From: Chinchilla lanigera
Taxonomy: Eukaryota > Chordata > Mammalia > Rodentia > Chinchillidae
Direction: 5' to 3'
DNA: 64,000 bases
Assembly (NCBI RefSeq): GCF_000276665.1
Contig: NW_004955460.1
Coordinates: 3,453,146-3,517,145 of the forward strand
Below are positions 25,391 through 36,923 of this stretch, one piece after another; the stretch's first letter is position 1, and each line of letters opens with the position of its first letter. Below the pieces are notes generated by a model. The model ran no database searches and was not told the origin of the DNA. It saw only the letters and a program-made list of their open reading frames with translations. The translations under genes and the position numbers were made by a program.

Positions 25391-25438
25391 CTGCCTCAGC
25401 CTCCAGAGTGCTGGGTTTACAGGTGTGTGGTATCACAG
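25391..25438 (-). mobile_element. B1 fragment (antisense)
   Basis: ctgcctcagcctccagagtg to ggtgtgtggtatcac is the reverse complement of a B1 5' end. It forms the left edge of the retroposed segment. Confidence 0.8.
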
Positions 25439-25539
25439 TTTTCTATTCACTGCCACTCTGACCCAGTAAAATTAAATCACATGTCTTCTCATGTCACTTT
25501 ATAAAATCACCTCATCTGAAGTATAAATAAGTATTGAAA

Positions 25540-25657
25540 GGCTGGGTGTGGTGATGCATGCCTGTAATTCCAGCACTTGGGAGCCTGAGGCAGGAGAATC
25601 ACCACAAGTTCAAGGCCAGCCTGGACTACATAGTGAGACCCTGTCTCAAAACAAAAG
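25540..25657 (+). mobile_element. B1 SINE
   Basis: ggctgggtgtggtgatgcat to tgagaccctgtctcaaaac, a B1 monomer with box B (gttcaaggccagcc) and no internal duplication. It lies inside the retroposed segment 25391-25796. Confidence 0.93.
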
Positions 25658-28600
25658 TATTATATAACTTTACCAGTAGTAATGGCACATGAAGCAAATA
25701 CTATTTTGTGTTTTATAACTTGTGTGACTCTGATCAACCCTTAAGTTATGATTTTACTTGATAAAAATTTCTGAAATAACTAAAAAAAGAAAAATTGAAT
25801 GGAGCATTGGATGCAGTGGACTGCAGTGTTTGGAAAGTTGTTTGGTTTCAGATGTCCCTGAGTAGAGGGCAATTGGCTGATTGCCATTTTGTAGAAGGGC
25901 CAACTGAGCTTAGAATTCAGAGTCATTGTGGATTATCTCTATCTAGTGGCTCCCAGTGTCAGGGTGGCTTGCTCCACCATCTTCAGGGATCCTGAAACAG
26001 ACTCAAAACCCAAAAGCCAACTACAACTGGAAGATATCTCTGAGAAGCAGTCATTTCCTCAAGAATCTTCATACTAGTAATATAGCTACCTGCCAGCAGC
26101 TATTTACAAGCATCAACATAGGAATTAAATTAAAAACAAAAAATAAAAACACACAGAGCAAGATGTAGCCCCAGACTTCCAGCTCACCAAAGGCAAACAC
26201 AGAAGTCAATGAGGTGAAACAATTTGAAAATCACCCACCTGGACCTTTTAAAGTGCTAACAGTGGAAGCAACAAAGCAGATGAATCAGGCTCTTGAAAAA
26301 CATCAAATCATAAATGATTTCTGAGGTAACTACAGAGATGGTGACCATAATGCAGGACATGGTAAGCAAATCTATAGCAGTTGCAGATTTAGATTTTTAA
26401 AAATAGAAAAGCTTAAGAAAGTGATGGAAACCATGGATGACCAACATAGGAAAGAAAGGGAATCCATGAAATAGATTTAAACATATCCAAAAGATAAGAA
26501 ATTCCACTGAAAGTATATGCAGCAGAATGAACAAATGTGTGGATAGAATATCAGATAGAGAAGACAGAATTGTGATTAGCTATCATGAAAAGGAAGATTT
26601 CTTAAAAATAGCAGGGGACCATGAAAGATAAATCTAACAGCTGCTAGATGATGCAGAGAAGAATAATATAAGATTGATCAGAGTCAACAGAAAAGCAAGA
26701 AATAGAACAACATAAAAAAGAAAACCTGTTCACAGAAGTAATGGCAGAAAGCTTCCCATGCATGGAAAAAGAATTTGACATACACTAAGTGAGGCATATA
26801 GAACTCCAATTAGTCATGAGAAAAAATCTACACCAAGGCATATAATAGTCAAGATTCCAGAAATTCAACACAAGAACAGAATACTAAAAGCTGTTAAAGA
26901 AAAGAAACAAATTACCCTTAAAGAAAAGCCCATAAGAATCACAGCAGACTTCTTAAGTCAAAGAGAGCTTGAAGTGAAGTATTTCAAGGCAGAAAACAAC
27001 CTCCAGCCAAAATTGATGTATCCTCCAAGACTATCCTTCAAAATTGATAGAAAATAAGATAATTCCAAGACAAAAAAACACCTACAGAAATTCATAACCA
27101 TGAAACCAACACTCCAAAACGTTCTGAAGTGTGTCCTAAAAAGAGATAAGGAAGACTACAGTTCCATAAACAGCAAGAGAAAGAATCCACAGACAAGGCA
27201 AGCAATTGAACAGAGGCTGAGAAAAGGGAACCAACAAAAGGAAAATAATATGACAAGGATAAATCAATATATATCAATTATAACCATAAATATAAATGGC
27301 CTCAATTCACCAAAAGAAAAGCAGAATGGATCAAGAAACAAGATTCAACAATATATTGCATACAAGAAACATATTTAACTCAAAAAGAAATTCATAGACT
27401 GAAAGTCAAAGCATGGAAAATAATACTTCATGCAACAGAAATGTGTAAAAAAAACAGGGGTAGCTTTCTACTTGCAGACAAAGTGAGCTTCAAGGCAAGA
27501 CTGATCAAAAGAGACAAAGAAGGTCATTACATACTTCTTAAGGAAAAACTCTAAGAAGAAGAGATAACAATCATAAAAATATACACACTAAATACAGGTA
27601 CACCCAACTTTATAAAACATATTAATGGACATGAAAACTCAAATAAGCACTAACACAGTTTTAGTGAGGGACCTCAATATCCCATTGCTACAAATAGACA
27701 GATTAACTAGACAAAAAATCAACAAAGAAATATCAGCACTGAACCAAATCTATAAATAAATTGACTTAATAGATATCTACAGAGTGTTCCACCACACAAT
27801 ATCAGAATATACATTCCTTTCAGTTGCACATGGAATGTTCTCCAAAATAGACTACAAGCTAGCCCACAGAACATACTTAAGTAAATGCAAGGAACTGAAT
27901 TTATCCCATGCATATTATTAGACCATAGTGCAATGAAATTGGAAATCAATGGCAAAAGAAACCACACAAACTTCATAAACATAGAAATTAAATAACCATC
28001 TCCTGAACAACCAATGGGTCACAGATGAAATTAAAGAAGAAATTAGAGTTTCTACAAGCAAATGATAATGCCAATAAAACATACCAGGACTTAAGTGACA
28101 CAATGAAAGCAACTCTACAAGGGAAATTTACGTGGTAAAATCCCCTCTTGGAAAAGCAGAGCAAGCTCAACTAACCTAATGTTGAAACTCAAGCTTCCAG
28201 AAAAGGAAAAGCAACTCAAGCCAAAGTTCAAACAAGGGAGGAGATTATAAAGATCATAGCACAAATTAATACATTGAGACTAAGAAAATAAGACAAAGAC
28301 TCAATGAATCAAAGAGTTGTTCTTTGAAAGATTAAATAAAATTAACAAACTCTTAGCCAATCTTATCCAAAAAAATGAAAGAAAAGACTCAAATCCATGC
28401 AATTAGGAATGAAAAATATGAAATCACAACAACAAATAAATATATGAAAAAAATGTTCAACATCACTTGTCATTCAAGAGACGCAAGTGAAAAAATGCTG
28501 AGATTCTGTCTCACCCCAGCAATAATGGCTATGAAGAAATCAATCAATAATAAATGTTGGCAGGGGTGTGAGGAAAAAGGAACCCTTATCCATTGTTGGA

Positions 28601-29384
28601 GGAAATGTAGACTGGTGCAACCATTGTGGAAGTCAATGTGGAGATTATTCCAAAAACTAGGACTAGAGGTTATATTTGACCTAGCTTGGTCAAATATATT
28701 TTTGACCACTTCTTGGTAGCTTACTAAAAGAATTAAAAGCATGATACCACAGCGATATATGCACGCCCATGTTTATAGCAGGACAATTTGTAATAGCTAA
28801 GCCTTGGAAAGAGCCCTAATGCCCATCAACCAATGAATGGATAAAGAAAATGTGTCTTTTAAATAAATAATGGATTACTACTCTATCAAAAAAAGGGATA
28901 AGCTTGAGATCTTTTTAGGTAAATGTATGCACCTTGAGACCATACTCAAGTGAAATAAAACAGACACACGTTTAAATAATGTATTGTTTCTCTGGTGTGA
29001 GAAACCAGAAGTGTAAATAAGGACAAAATGTACCATATATATTGGAAAATGGGAAGGAAATGTTCAAATGGGAAAGGGCAAAATGGAGGATGGAGGGGGA
29101 AAGGACAAGAGAAAAAAAGAAAATAGGAAAAAAATGGAAACAAAGCTTTTGTAAATAAGATGGGGAAGAGGAATTGAAGGGAGGGGAGGGAGATGGGAAA
29201 AAAGGAGGATATATTGTGTACAAGTAAATGCCCTATCAGGTTCAGGTACAAATTCCCTATGTTGAACGTTATCATTATGTATATTTGAAATGTACCAATA
29301 AAACTTTTAAAAAAATTTTTATATGATATGTAAATTTCCTTTCATATATCTAAAAATACACCAAGGAATATTATAGCTGAATGG

Positions 29385-29505
29385 GTTTGTAGCAAAAACT
29401 TTCACTTTACATATGAGAAAACTGAGGTTCTCAGCAGTAAAATGCCTTGTCCAAACTCAGAAAGCCAATCAGCACCAAAACTAGAATTCAAGTTTTAGTT
29501 TCCCA
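29385..29505 (-). repeat. MIR remnant (antisense)
   Basis: ctttacatatgagaaaactg, aatgccttgtccaaactcag and caccaaaactagaattcaag are reverse MIR. Confidence 0.6.
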
Positions 29506-30731
29506 ATGCAGTTTGCCTTCATCAGAACAAAAGAGTTCATACTCTGAAGATCCTTAGCCAATCTCTACTTTAGAAGATTATTTCAGAAACAAATTCAAGA
29601 GCCAGTCTTCTAAAAATGTTTTTGGGTTTTATTTTGTTTCATCATTTTTGGTTTTTTTCCTTTGTGTTATGGACATTCCCCTTATTATATCTCTCTTCCA
29701 CTATGAGAACTCAATGAACCATATTCAGCAAATAGGCCAAAGTTTCACACTCTTATTTATGGATTTGCATACAATTTTTTCTACTGATATTATAAAAGGA
29801 AAGCTTCCTATTACTTTGAATGAAGTTTTTCCACAATTATATCATCAGTTTAATAGTGTTTATCATTCTGTCTTATGCACAATGATTTAGATTCTTACAG
29901 CTATAAGTCACTTGGTTTTGGGCCTTTTTCTCTTCCTCTTGAAGCACAGATACAGTATTTCTAATTTGCAAAATGTGTACCTTTCTACATGCAAGATTAC
30001 AAACTAACCTCATCAAGATATCAGTGAGGCAAACCTACAAGCCCATCCAAAAAAAAACCTAACTCAAGGACTCCAAAAGGTCAAATAACAGAGATAATTT
30101 ATAGTTATTGTAACAGCCAGCATGAACAGACCACTTGCTGTCTCCAGGAACTATATTCATTCTTCATGTTTCATTTAAGTAATACATGACATACATGAAG
30201 TAAATTGCACTGTCCTGTTTTAATTACCATTGAGAAAAGGGAGATTTTGAGAAACTAAGTGCTCAAGGCCACAACATTTGGTTATATATGCAGTTATTGA
30301 GCTGCTGACAGTCATTGCTATGAATAATGTTTTAGAAAATATTTCAGTGAGCATCAACAGTTCACATGTTTAAAAACCAAAACCGTTATTAATAGAATCA
30401 ACAATTCAGACAGTATTCAAAGCCCCAAAATATGATTAATGTGGTTTGTAACCCCAGAAACCTATGAAATTAGACCCTAAATCTCTATCACAGACAGGCA
30501 GCAAAATTGGTTGATTAATTACAAAGCATTTAAAACATCTGAAATATCATACTAGTAATCATATGTTCCCAGTCAGAACACAAAAATAAATTTTGTAGGT
30601 TAAACAGTATTCTTGTGATATAGCAAAAACATACTGAACCAAAAACACTTTACCCTTGTATCAGTCTTTACTACAAAATTACCATTTTGGTTTTGCTGCA
30701 TTCAATTCAGTTATCCTAATATATAAAAAAT
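29506..30731. other. SUGCT intron, unassigned
   Basis: A faint antisense MIR-like stretch at 30140-30290; otherwise nothing recognised. Confidence 0.45.
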
Positions 30732-30873
30732 GGTAGGTGGCATATGTCTACATTCTCAGCACTGTGGAGGTTGAGACAGGAGGATCACAGCAAGTTTGAG
30801 GCCACCTTGGCTACACAGTGAGTTCAGTACCAGCCTGCACTACATAGTGACACCTTATCTCAAAAAATAAATA
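30732..30873 (+). mobile_element. B1 SINE with internal duplication
   Basis: ggtaggtggcatatgtctac to cttatctcaaaaaat. The segment 'gccaccttggctacacagtga' is followed by a second similar unit 'accagcctgcactacatagtg', an internal tandem duplication of the kind known in rodent B1. Confidence 0.88.
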
Positions 30874-32040
30874 CATACATGAAAATAAATAAAATATTAA
30901 TAGTATGTTTTGTTTAACAGTTGTTTCATATGCACATATCTCATTTTTCTCCATTAGAAAACTAAAATCAGGTGGTCAGTAAGAACTTAATAAACACTTG
31001 TCTTCTGACTGGTGCATAATTTTGTATTTTATACTATTCCATATACCCTAATATTATTCTCCACATAAACTATCCAAATAAATACTTTCACAGAATTGAT
31101 AGGAGTCAAGGGTAACCAAGTATCAACTGTCTTGCCTATAACGTATATAGTATTTTTATGGAAAAAAATGTTTTCAAGATTGTCATTATCAAAATAGATT
31201 CTACAATCTTAGATGTTCTGAGGACATGCCAATGAATTGTGTGAACAGTTAACCTTCAACACTCTCACAGCTACATACAAGCATCCACATACACAGACTA
31301 TGGTAATTCCTAGAAGACTTATTCAAGTAGGAAGGAAAAAACTTATAAACCATACTGATAGGATGAAAGCAAATACTAGAATTTTTGCTTGAATTAAGAA
31401 TTAAAATATATTTTCATGAGATCTAAAGGAACTACATCAGCAGTTAGCACTATATCTCATGCATCAACATTTTCTATAAGATGAACACAGCTCACATTCT
31501 GACAGATGCATAAAATCATTAAGGAATGAATACAATTACCATTGTGATTTATTTTTCATGTTCAGGGGGAAAATCAAATCTTAAGTGACAGAATGTAAAA
31601 CAAACTCTTCAAGTAGAAAAGAAAATAAAAATGCAGCCAGACTCTCACATAAAACTAATTCCCTATAGCTGGATTCCCACACTCCAAATAGCAGCACTAC
31701 GTCAGCCTGTGAAAGAGTATTTTAGGCAAAGAACACAAAAATGTTCAGTACAGACCTCATTGCAAACCAAGACTAAACATTATCTCAAATCAAATCCAGA
31801 TAAATGGATAATCCAAATGAGTAACAACTTAACAAGAATCACCCTTAGCCTTGTTCCACTGCCAAAAGGAAAACACTCAATTAAATATAGTCTATATCTT
31901 TACTTAATAGAAGTAAATGAGACAAAAGACTAAAAGTAATCCAAGTAAGGAAGATATCAAACAAAACCCAAAGTTAAAAGCAATTAATGCTTATTCAAAA
32001 GTGAAGACTTTGGGGTATGTAATGCCTCCTGAATGTGTAA
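30874..32040. other. SUGCT intron, unassigned
   Basis: A 100-codon plus-strand ORF (31631-31933) has no family resemblance. No repeat named. Confidence 0.5.
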
Positions 32041-32150
32041 TAGACCAACTTGGGCAACTTAGTGAGTGTCTGTGTCAAAATGAAAACAGCTCAGGATGCA
32101 GCACCAGTGCAAAGGTTGTAGGTTCAATCCTTGGTAGTGGAAGAAAAAAA
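32041..32150 (+). mobile_element. Degenerate B1-ID composite
   Basis: The 3' part of a B1 arm (cttgggcaacttagtgagtg, ctgtgtcaaaa) is followed by a worn ID arm (agctcaggatgcagcaccag, taggttcaatccttgg) and an A-tail. Confidence 0.6.
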
Positions 32151-32286
32151 AGCAACAATACTTTCAGCAACACTAAATCCCAAAGCAGAGCAATAGTATG
32201 CAATCAGGAGAAACAGTATGGAGTGGCACATATGACATGTAATGGCTTTGGTGAAAATAATCATTCATAGAATAACTGACCAAAAA

Positions 32287-32440
32287 CGGAGTATGGTGAT
32301 GCATGCCTATAATCCCAGCACTTGGGAGGCCAAGGCAGGAAAATCACTGCAAGTTTAAGGCCAGCCTGGGCAACATAGTTATTTCAAGGCCAACCTGAAC
32401 TACACAGTGAGACCATACCTCAAAAACAAACAAAAAAGAA
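32287..32440 (+). mobile_element. B1 SINE with internal duplication
   Basis: cggagtatggtgatgcatgc to gaccatacctcaaaaac. A duplicated unit (aaggccagcctgggcaacat / aaggccaacctgaactacac) is visible. Confidence 0.9.
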
Positions 32441-32529
32441 TAAACAGATGAAGGTTTACAAAGCTTAAAATTACAATATAAGCATATTTACTGCTCAGAT
32501 CTTGGTTTTTAAATACTGTTCTCCACTAA

Positions 32530-32630
32530 GGGCCGGGGATATAGCTCAGTGGCATAAGCACTGGCCTGGCAAGCCTGAGGTCATGAGTTCGATTCCCAGT
32601 ACAAATAGATAAATAAATAAATATATATAT
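32530..32630 (+). mobile_element. ID SINE
   Basis: Body ggccggggatatagctcagt to gttcgattcccagtac, with an (AAAT)n(TA)n tail. Target-site duplication atactgttctcca at 32513-32525 / 32631-32643. Confidence 0.93.
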
Positions 32631-32885
32631 ATACTGTTCTCCATTCAATTGAGCCAGGTCTCCTTGGAGAAAATGGTTGATTTCAGAACTGGGGCATGAG
32701 GCAAAAAATACAACAAGGTAAACTTAGAATATCTTGAGCCAAAATTATAAAAAGTGTATTCAACAACTAATAAAGATAGAGCAAAAGAATATAAGAGCCA
32801 TCTTAAAGATTCTCCAATGAGCCAAATTTGGAAAACTGAGCATTAAAAAAAATAAATAATGAGCCTTCTTTGTACTTCCACTTTC

Positions 32886-33345
32886 TCACACCAGAGAAAC
32901 AATACAATATTTAGACATGTGTGTCTAATTTATTTCACTTAAGAGTATGGTCTCAAGGTGCATCCATTTACCTAGAAATGTCTGAAGTTTATCTTTCTTT
33001 ATAGCAGAGTAGTACTGCATTGTATAAAAATATCACATCTTTAGCCACTCATCCGCTGATGGGGATTTGGGCTGCATAATAGATACTGAGATATGGAAAG
33101 AAAATGTTCAAATGGGAAGAGGAACAAGGAAGGGAAAGGGGAAAAGAAGGAAGAGAAAAAAGATAAAGGGAATAGAAGGAAAAGATGGAAACAAAAATTT
33201 GGTAAATAAGCCATGGAGCAGGGGTTGAAGGGAGGGGAAGGGATTGGGCAAAAAAAAGATCAAGATATATTATGTACATGTGCAGATTCCCTATGATGAA
33301 TGTGATCATTATGTATATCTAAAATGTATCAATAAAATTTTAAAA
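32886..33345. mobile_element. 5'-inverted (twin-primed) L1 3' end
   Basis: Bases 32886-33074 are the L1 3' region in antisense (ctcacaccagagaaacaata ... ccactcatccgctgatgggg). At 33075 the sequence switches to sense (cataatagatactgagatat ... taaaatgtatcaataaaatt) and ends in the A-tail. This is the usual structure left by twin priming. Confidence 0.85.
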
Positions 33346-33479
33346 AATAAAATATTCAAACAACATGAAAGCATGAGTAAAACAAAATATTAAAATAATG
33401 ACAATTACACATTAAAACCTACTGAATAAAATATGAGCCCACACTGATATAAGTAAATAAAGGAAAAGGGAAAGCTCTT

Positions 33480-34000
33480 CCTTGTAGTAGAGAGCCACCT
33501 GACAAATATAGAAAGAATAATGGAATTAGAAAGCAACTATTTACCAATATCATAGTAATAGTAAACTCAGGCATGAATCAATAGTATGTAACAGGACTGG
33601 TAGGTGAAAGTCTGAGGAGTCCCAGAATAGTTACACAGTCTCAATGTACATCCTCACAAGATAGCCTTAACTAACAGGGTACAATGGTAGCTATGGTGGA
33701 GAAATTGGGCAGGCACATCTTTTGTCCAGTGATCAAAGTTATAATGGGAATAATCGAAGCATTTTCCTCCTAACATGACACACTACAGAAAACTCAGTAT
33801 CACTTTCTGAAGTGTGACTGTGACATGTATTAAATCTATTTATAAGGAAACGTGACAGAAATCCAAATGGGAACATTCTACTAAATATTGACTTGCACTC
33901 CAAAAATGCCAATGCCATGAGCTACAAAGAAAACTCCAGATTTAAGGAGGCTAAAGACATGCAAAGTAAATGCAATGCAAATTTTCCATTTTCTTATGTA
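33480..34000 (+). repeat. Ancient interspersed repeat, copy 1
   Basis: ggagaaattgggcaggcaca, gtccagtgatcaaagttata, gggaacattctactaaatat and ttaaggaggctaaagacatg follow a repeat pattern also present at 40340-40680. Family not assigned. Confidence 0.5.
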
Positions 34001-34730
34001 AAAGACATTATTGGGACAGGTGACAAAATACCAATATTGTCCCAAATAATATCAGTATCAACAGAGCTGCACCAAAATAGTACACATTACCAAGTCTTGG
34101 ACCGTATAAAGCAAACTTCAGAAAAGAAAACTAATGCCCTACACAGAGTGTTTTTTTTCAAAGACCTTCCTCACCCTATCACTGGAGAGTTCTATCATGT
34201 GGGATTTCTACACTAGTGAGTCTATCTCTTTCATAAATACTTTCTCAGCCCTAGGCATCATCACTACACACCAGCTTCCTTCTGTCCAACAGGACAGGAC
34301 CAACACCAAGCACACAATGTTTTTCTCTTCCTCACTGTGATCCACAGGTAATATGGGCCAGATGATAGAGGCTTCCCTACCTATAACCCTCCAGATATTC
34401 CCCACCTCTCCAAATATCTCACACATGAATCCGATATCAAACCACTTATTACTAAGCTCCAAGGAATAAAAACAAAATCCTCTCAAGGTCCCTTCAAAGG
34501 CCTTTTCCTGTGGCTGGACATTGTAAGTTCTATAGAAGTATTTCTATTGAAGCTATGTGCATTTGATTAAAAGTTTCTATATTAAAAAATAACTATGGAA
34601 TTACACCAAAATATTAAGCAGTCATCCCAGGATGGCAGCATTATAACTCATAATGATTTTCTTTTTTATGTTCTTTTATTTTCAAAGCTTTTTTTAAAAT
34701 GGCCACTTGTGCCTTTTTTGATTAATCTAT
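34001..34730. other. SUGCT intron, unassigned
   Basis: Overlapping ORFs of 68-107 codons without recognisable domains, between an ancient repeat and the SUMO2 retrocopy. Confidence 0.45.
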
Positions 34731-35815
34731 TTTTTTTAAACGAGAAGTTTATTTAAACAACAAGACACTTGACTTAAAGGGAAAACTATCTAGGATTCTT
34801 TTTTTTTGAGTAACTTACTCCTACTTAAAGACAGATCACCCTACATGTAACAGCTATGTACAAAAAAGTTATAAAATTGTCCTTAGTTTTACAGTAACAC
34901 ATGAAAAACATTAAAATTCTCCAATCAAACAAGGTATGCAAGGATTTTTATGTTTTGTCCTTTGTGTTAAAACAGTGAGAGCAAAATAACTTACTGGAAT
35001 ATAAAGATAAGAGCTGATGAGCAGGCCACTAATGGAGAAAGGGGATTATTTTCACAGAACCAGCAGTTGCCCATCCCACCTCCATTTAACATCAATCAAA
35101 ACATATTGTTGGCCATTTATTGTGCACATCCACCAGATACTTTATGTACAATAAAGGAATAGGGAAAGGGTAAATGAAAGAATAGAGGAGACTATGCGGT
35201 AGTAGTCAGGATGTGGTGGAACCAAATTGTTGTCTTCTAATTGAGAATGTATTCTTGGCCTGTAAGAAGAGTTCTGGAGTAGAGTTGTCGCAGGTTCCCT
35301 TTTTAGTAGGCACCTCCTGTCTGCTGCTGGAACACCTACATCAATTTTCTCTTCACCCTCCATTTCCAACTGTGCAGGTGTGTCTGTTTCATTGATTGGC
35401 TATCCATCAGATCAGAATCTGATCCACCTCATTGACAAACCCTGTCATTCACAATAGGCTTTTTATTAGTTTACTAAGCATTGTATGCCTGTTAATATTT
35501 TTTTTTTTTTTTTTGGTGCCAGGAATTGAACTCAGGACCTTGTGCTTGCCAGGTAGGTGCTATGCCACTGAGCTATCTCCCCTGCCCGCCTCTGAATCTT
35601 AAACTGCACCACAGAACCATCCTTCCCTGCCACCCTCAAATTAATATGATAGTTGTTCTCAGTCTTGACTCCTTCTGTGGCTTTTCTCGGCCACAGGGAG
35701 CACGGGAGTGTTCACAGCAGCTGCATCACAAAAGAAGTACCAGGTCCCCACCGAAACAGCATATAAGCAGCACCAGGAGCCACAGAAGGAGGCGGCGCAG
35801 TGGGCGAGGGCCTCT
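34731..35815 (-). pseudogene. SUMO2: SUMO2 processed pseudogene, split by a SINE
   Basis: A minus-strand retrocopy of the small ubiquitin-like modifier SUMO2. From a degenerate start (GTG in place of ATG, 35692-35694) it reads [20 protein letters not shown] and [10 protein letters not shown]. An ID SINE (35498-35590) interrupts it, and it resumes with LSKLIKAYCE, a stop, QGLSMRWIRF, a stop, and PINETDTPAQLEME. The di-glycine C-terminus is present at DNA level but shifted by extra bases; its stop is TAA at 35303-35305. The ENN spelling and the Gly-Gly-x-Tyr-stop end favour SUMO2 over SUMO3. The 3' UTR runs to AATAAA (minus strand, 34748-34753) and an eight-A tail (34731-34738). The GC-rich part above 35694 is probably 5' UTR. 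A start change, in-frame stops, a frameshift and the SINE make it non-functional as SUMO. A clear target-site duplication was not found, so the right border is approximate. Confidence 0.88.
35498..35590 (-). mobile_element. ID SINE inserted in SUMO2 pseudogene
   Basis: Antisense tRNA-Ala-derived SINE: a T17 run (the A-tail), then ggtgccaggaattgaactca (box B region) and ccactgagctatctcccctg (box A region). It separates the KIQRR and LSKL coding parts of the SUMO2 retrocopy, so it inserted after the retrocopy. A diverged duplication of about 10 bp (attcagaggc / attaacaggc on the minus strand) may mark the target. Confidence 0.9.
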
Positions 35816-36813
35816 TACAATTAATTCTGAAAGCAATAATGGCTTTTTGAAAGAAAAAAAAAATAATGCATCGTTTATTCTACAATTAGACCCCTGGTAA
35901 TAACAAATGCAAAGTGTATTTCCACTTTAAGTGAAAACTGCCTTTTCTTTTTTGTTTTTGTTTTATTTTTTGCTAAGTGTATGATAAATATCAAGTGGAG
36001 ACCTAACCATACTCATATATTTTGTATCTCAACAAATGGTGGAAAGATGGACTCTAAGACACCAAAACAAAATTGGTTTGTTATTTCAGCACCGGTGAAG
36101 AAAATGTGCTTTCATTTCATTAAACTTACCGTGTAGAGCTGTTCTCTCTCAACAATTCAAACAATAGTAAAGGAAGATGATACTGAAACTCCGCTCCATC
36201 CAGTGTGGAGGGACTCAGCACAGGTGCGGCAATTCTCTGTGCTGAACTCAAAAATAAACAACTTAGAATTCATAACACTAAAACAAGAAACTAAGGCTGG
36301 TATTATGTTTTAGAAGATGAATTCATCCATCTACCCAGTTATGAAATTGTGTCAAAAATATAAAGATCCCCTCAGTATGTTGTAAAGCCACTACGTGAAG
36401 AACAGTTTTGAGTGCAGCCCAAAGTTAAATGGGCTCCATGAAATGATTAGTTTTTCAGATGTTTTTCATCTCCACATGCAACTTAGATTAAGTGGTGCTT
36501 CCTCCGTCAGCACTCGGGGACTATCACTTGGCCTGATGGTCTCATGGCCTGAAAATACTTGCTAACAGACTTATCACAAAGTCATGAACCAATACCAGCT
36601 TTCCTCTTGACACACTCAAGTTCCAAAGCCAGGTTTATGTTTTGAATTAATGCTAACTTTTCACCAGATGCAAATAAATTGCTGGAACACTCTGGGAATA
36701 TTGCTATCACCAGATGGACTATCAAGAGATTGCATCAAAAGCAGTTCTGCTAACTCCTGGGTTAACATGGCAGCAGACAGCTATGCCAATGTACTGCTTC
36801 TCAATAGCCCACC
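35816..36813. other. SUGCT intron, unassigned
   Basis: Nothing recognised above the SUMO2 retrocopy's 5' end. Confidence 0.5.
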
Positions 36814-36828
36814 AAAACACCTACAGAA

Positions 36829-36908
36829 GGGCTGGGGATATAGCTCACTGGCACAAGCACCTGCCTAGAAAGTGCAGGGTCTTGAGTTCAGTTCCCAGTA
36901 CCAAAAAG
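36829..36908 (+). mobile_element. ID SINE
   Basis: Body gggctggggatatagctcac to cagttcccagtacc. Target-site duplication aaaacacctacagaa (36814-36828) / aaaacacatacagag (36909-36923). Confidence 0.92.
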
Positions 36909-36923
36909 AAAACACATACAGAG

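Larger units (their letters stand above)
25391..25796 (+). mobile_element. Retroposed 406-bp segment inside L1 5' UTR
   Basis: The 13-bp sequence gaatggagcattg occurs at 25378-25390 and again, perfectly, at 25797-25809, so everything between is an insertion. Its right end is A-rich (aactaaaaaaagaaaaatt). It contains an antisense B1 fragment, unique sequence, a sense B1 and more unique sequence. This looks like an L1-mobilised copy of a transcript carrying two B1s; the parent is unknown. Confidence 0.75.
25066..29318 (+). mobile_element. L1 with internal deletion (no reverse-transcriptase domain)
   Basis: From a 5'-UTR-like segment (gagaagatggctaagtggtg) it runs through a 25391-25796 insertion, more 5' UTR (cccagtgtcagggtggcttg) and a decayed ORF1-like stretch (~26170-27080). 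The start of ORF2 (MTRINQYISIITININGLNS, from 27250) and the endonuclease region follow up to ~28440. The sequence then jumps to the ORF2 C-terminal Cys/His block (NKCWQGCEEKGTLIHCW, 28550-28610) and the 3' UTR, ending caataaaactttt. The reverse-transcriptase domain is absent and the frames are broken, so it is inactive. The left border is approximate and no target-site duplication was found. Confidence 0.82.

Noticed and set aside
28375..28719. 114-codon ORF with Cys/His motif
   Set aside because: It is the C-terminal remnant of L1 ORF2, not an independent zinc-binding protein.
35692..35815. Plus-strand exon reading ...KKYQVPTETAYKQ... after an AG acceptor-like site
   Set aside because: The strip is better explained as the 5' UTR and start region of the minus-strand SUMO2 retrocopy.
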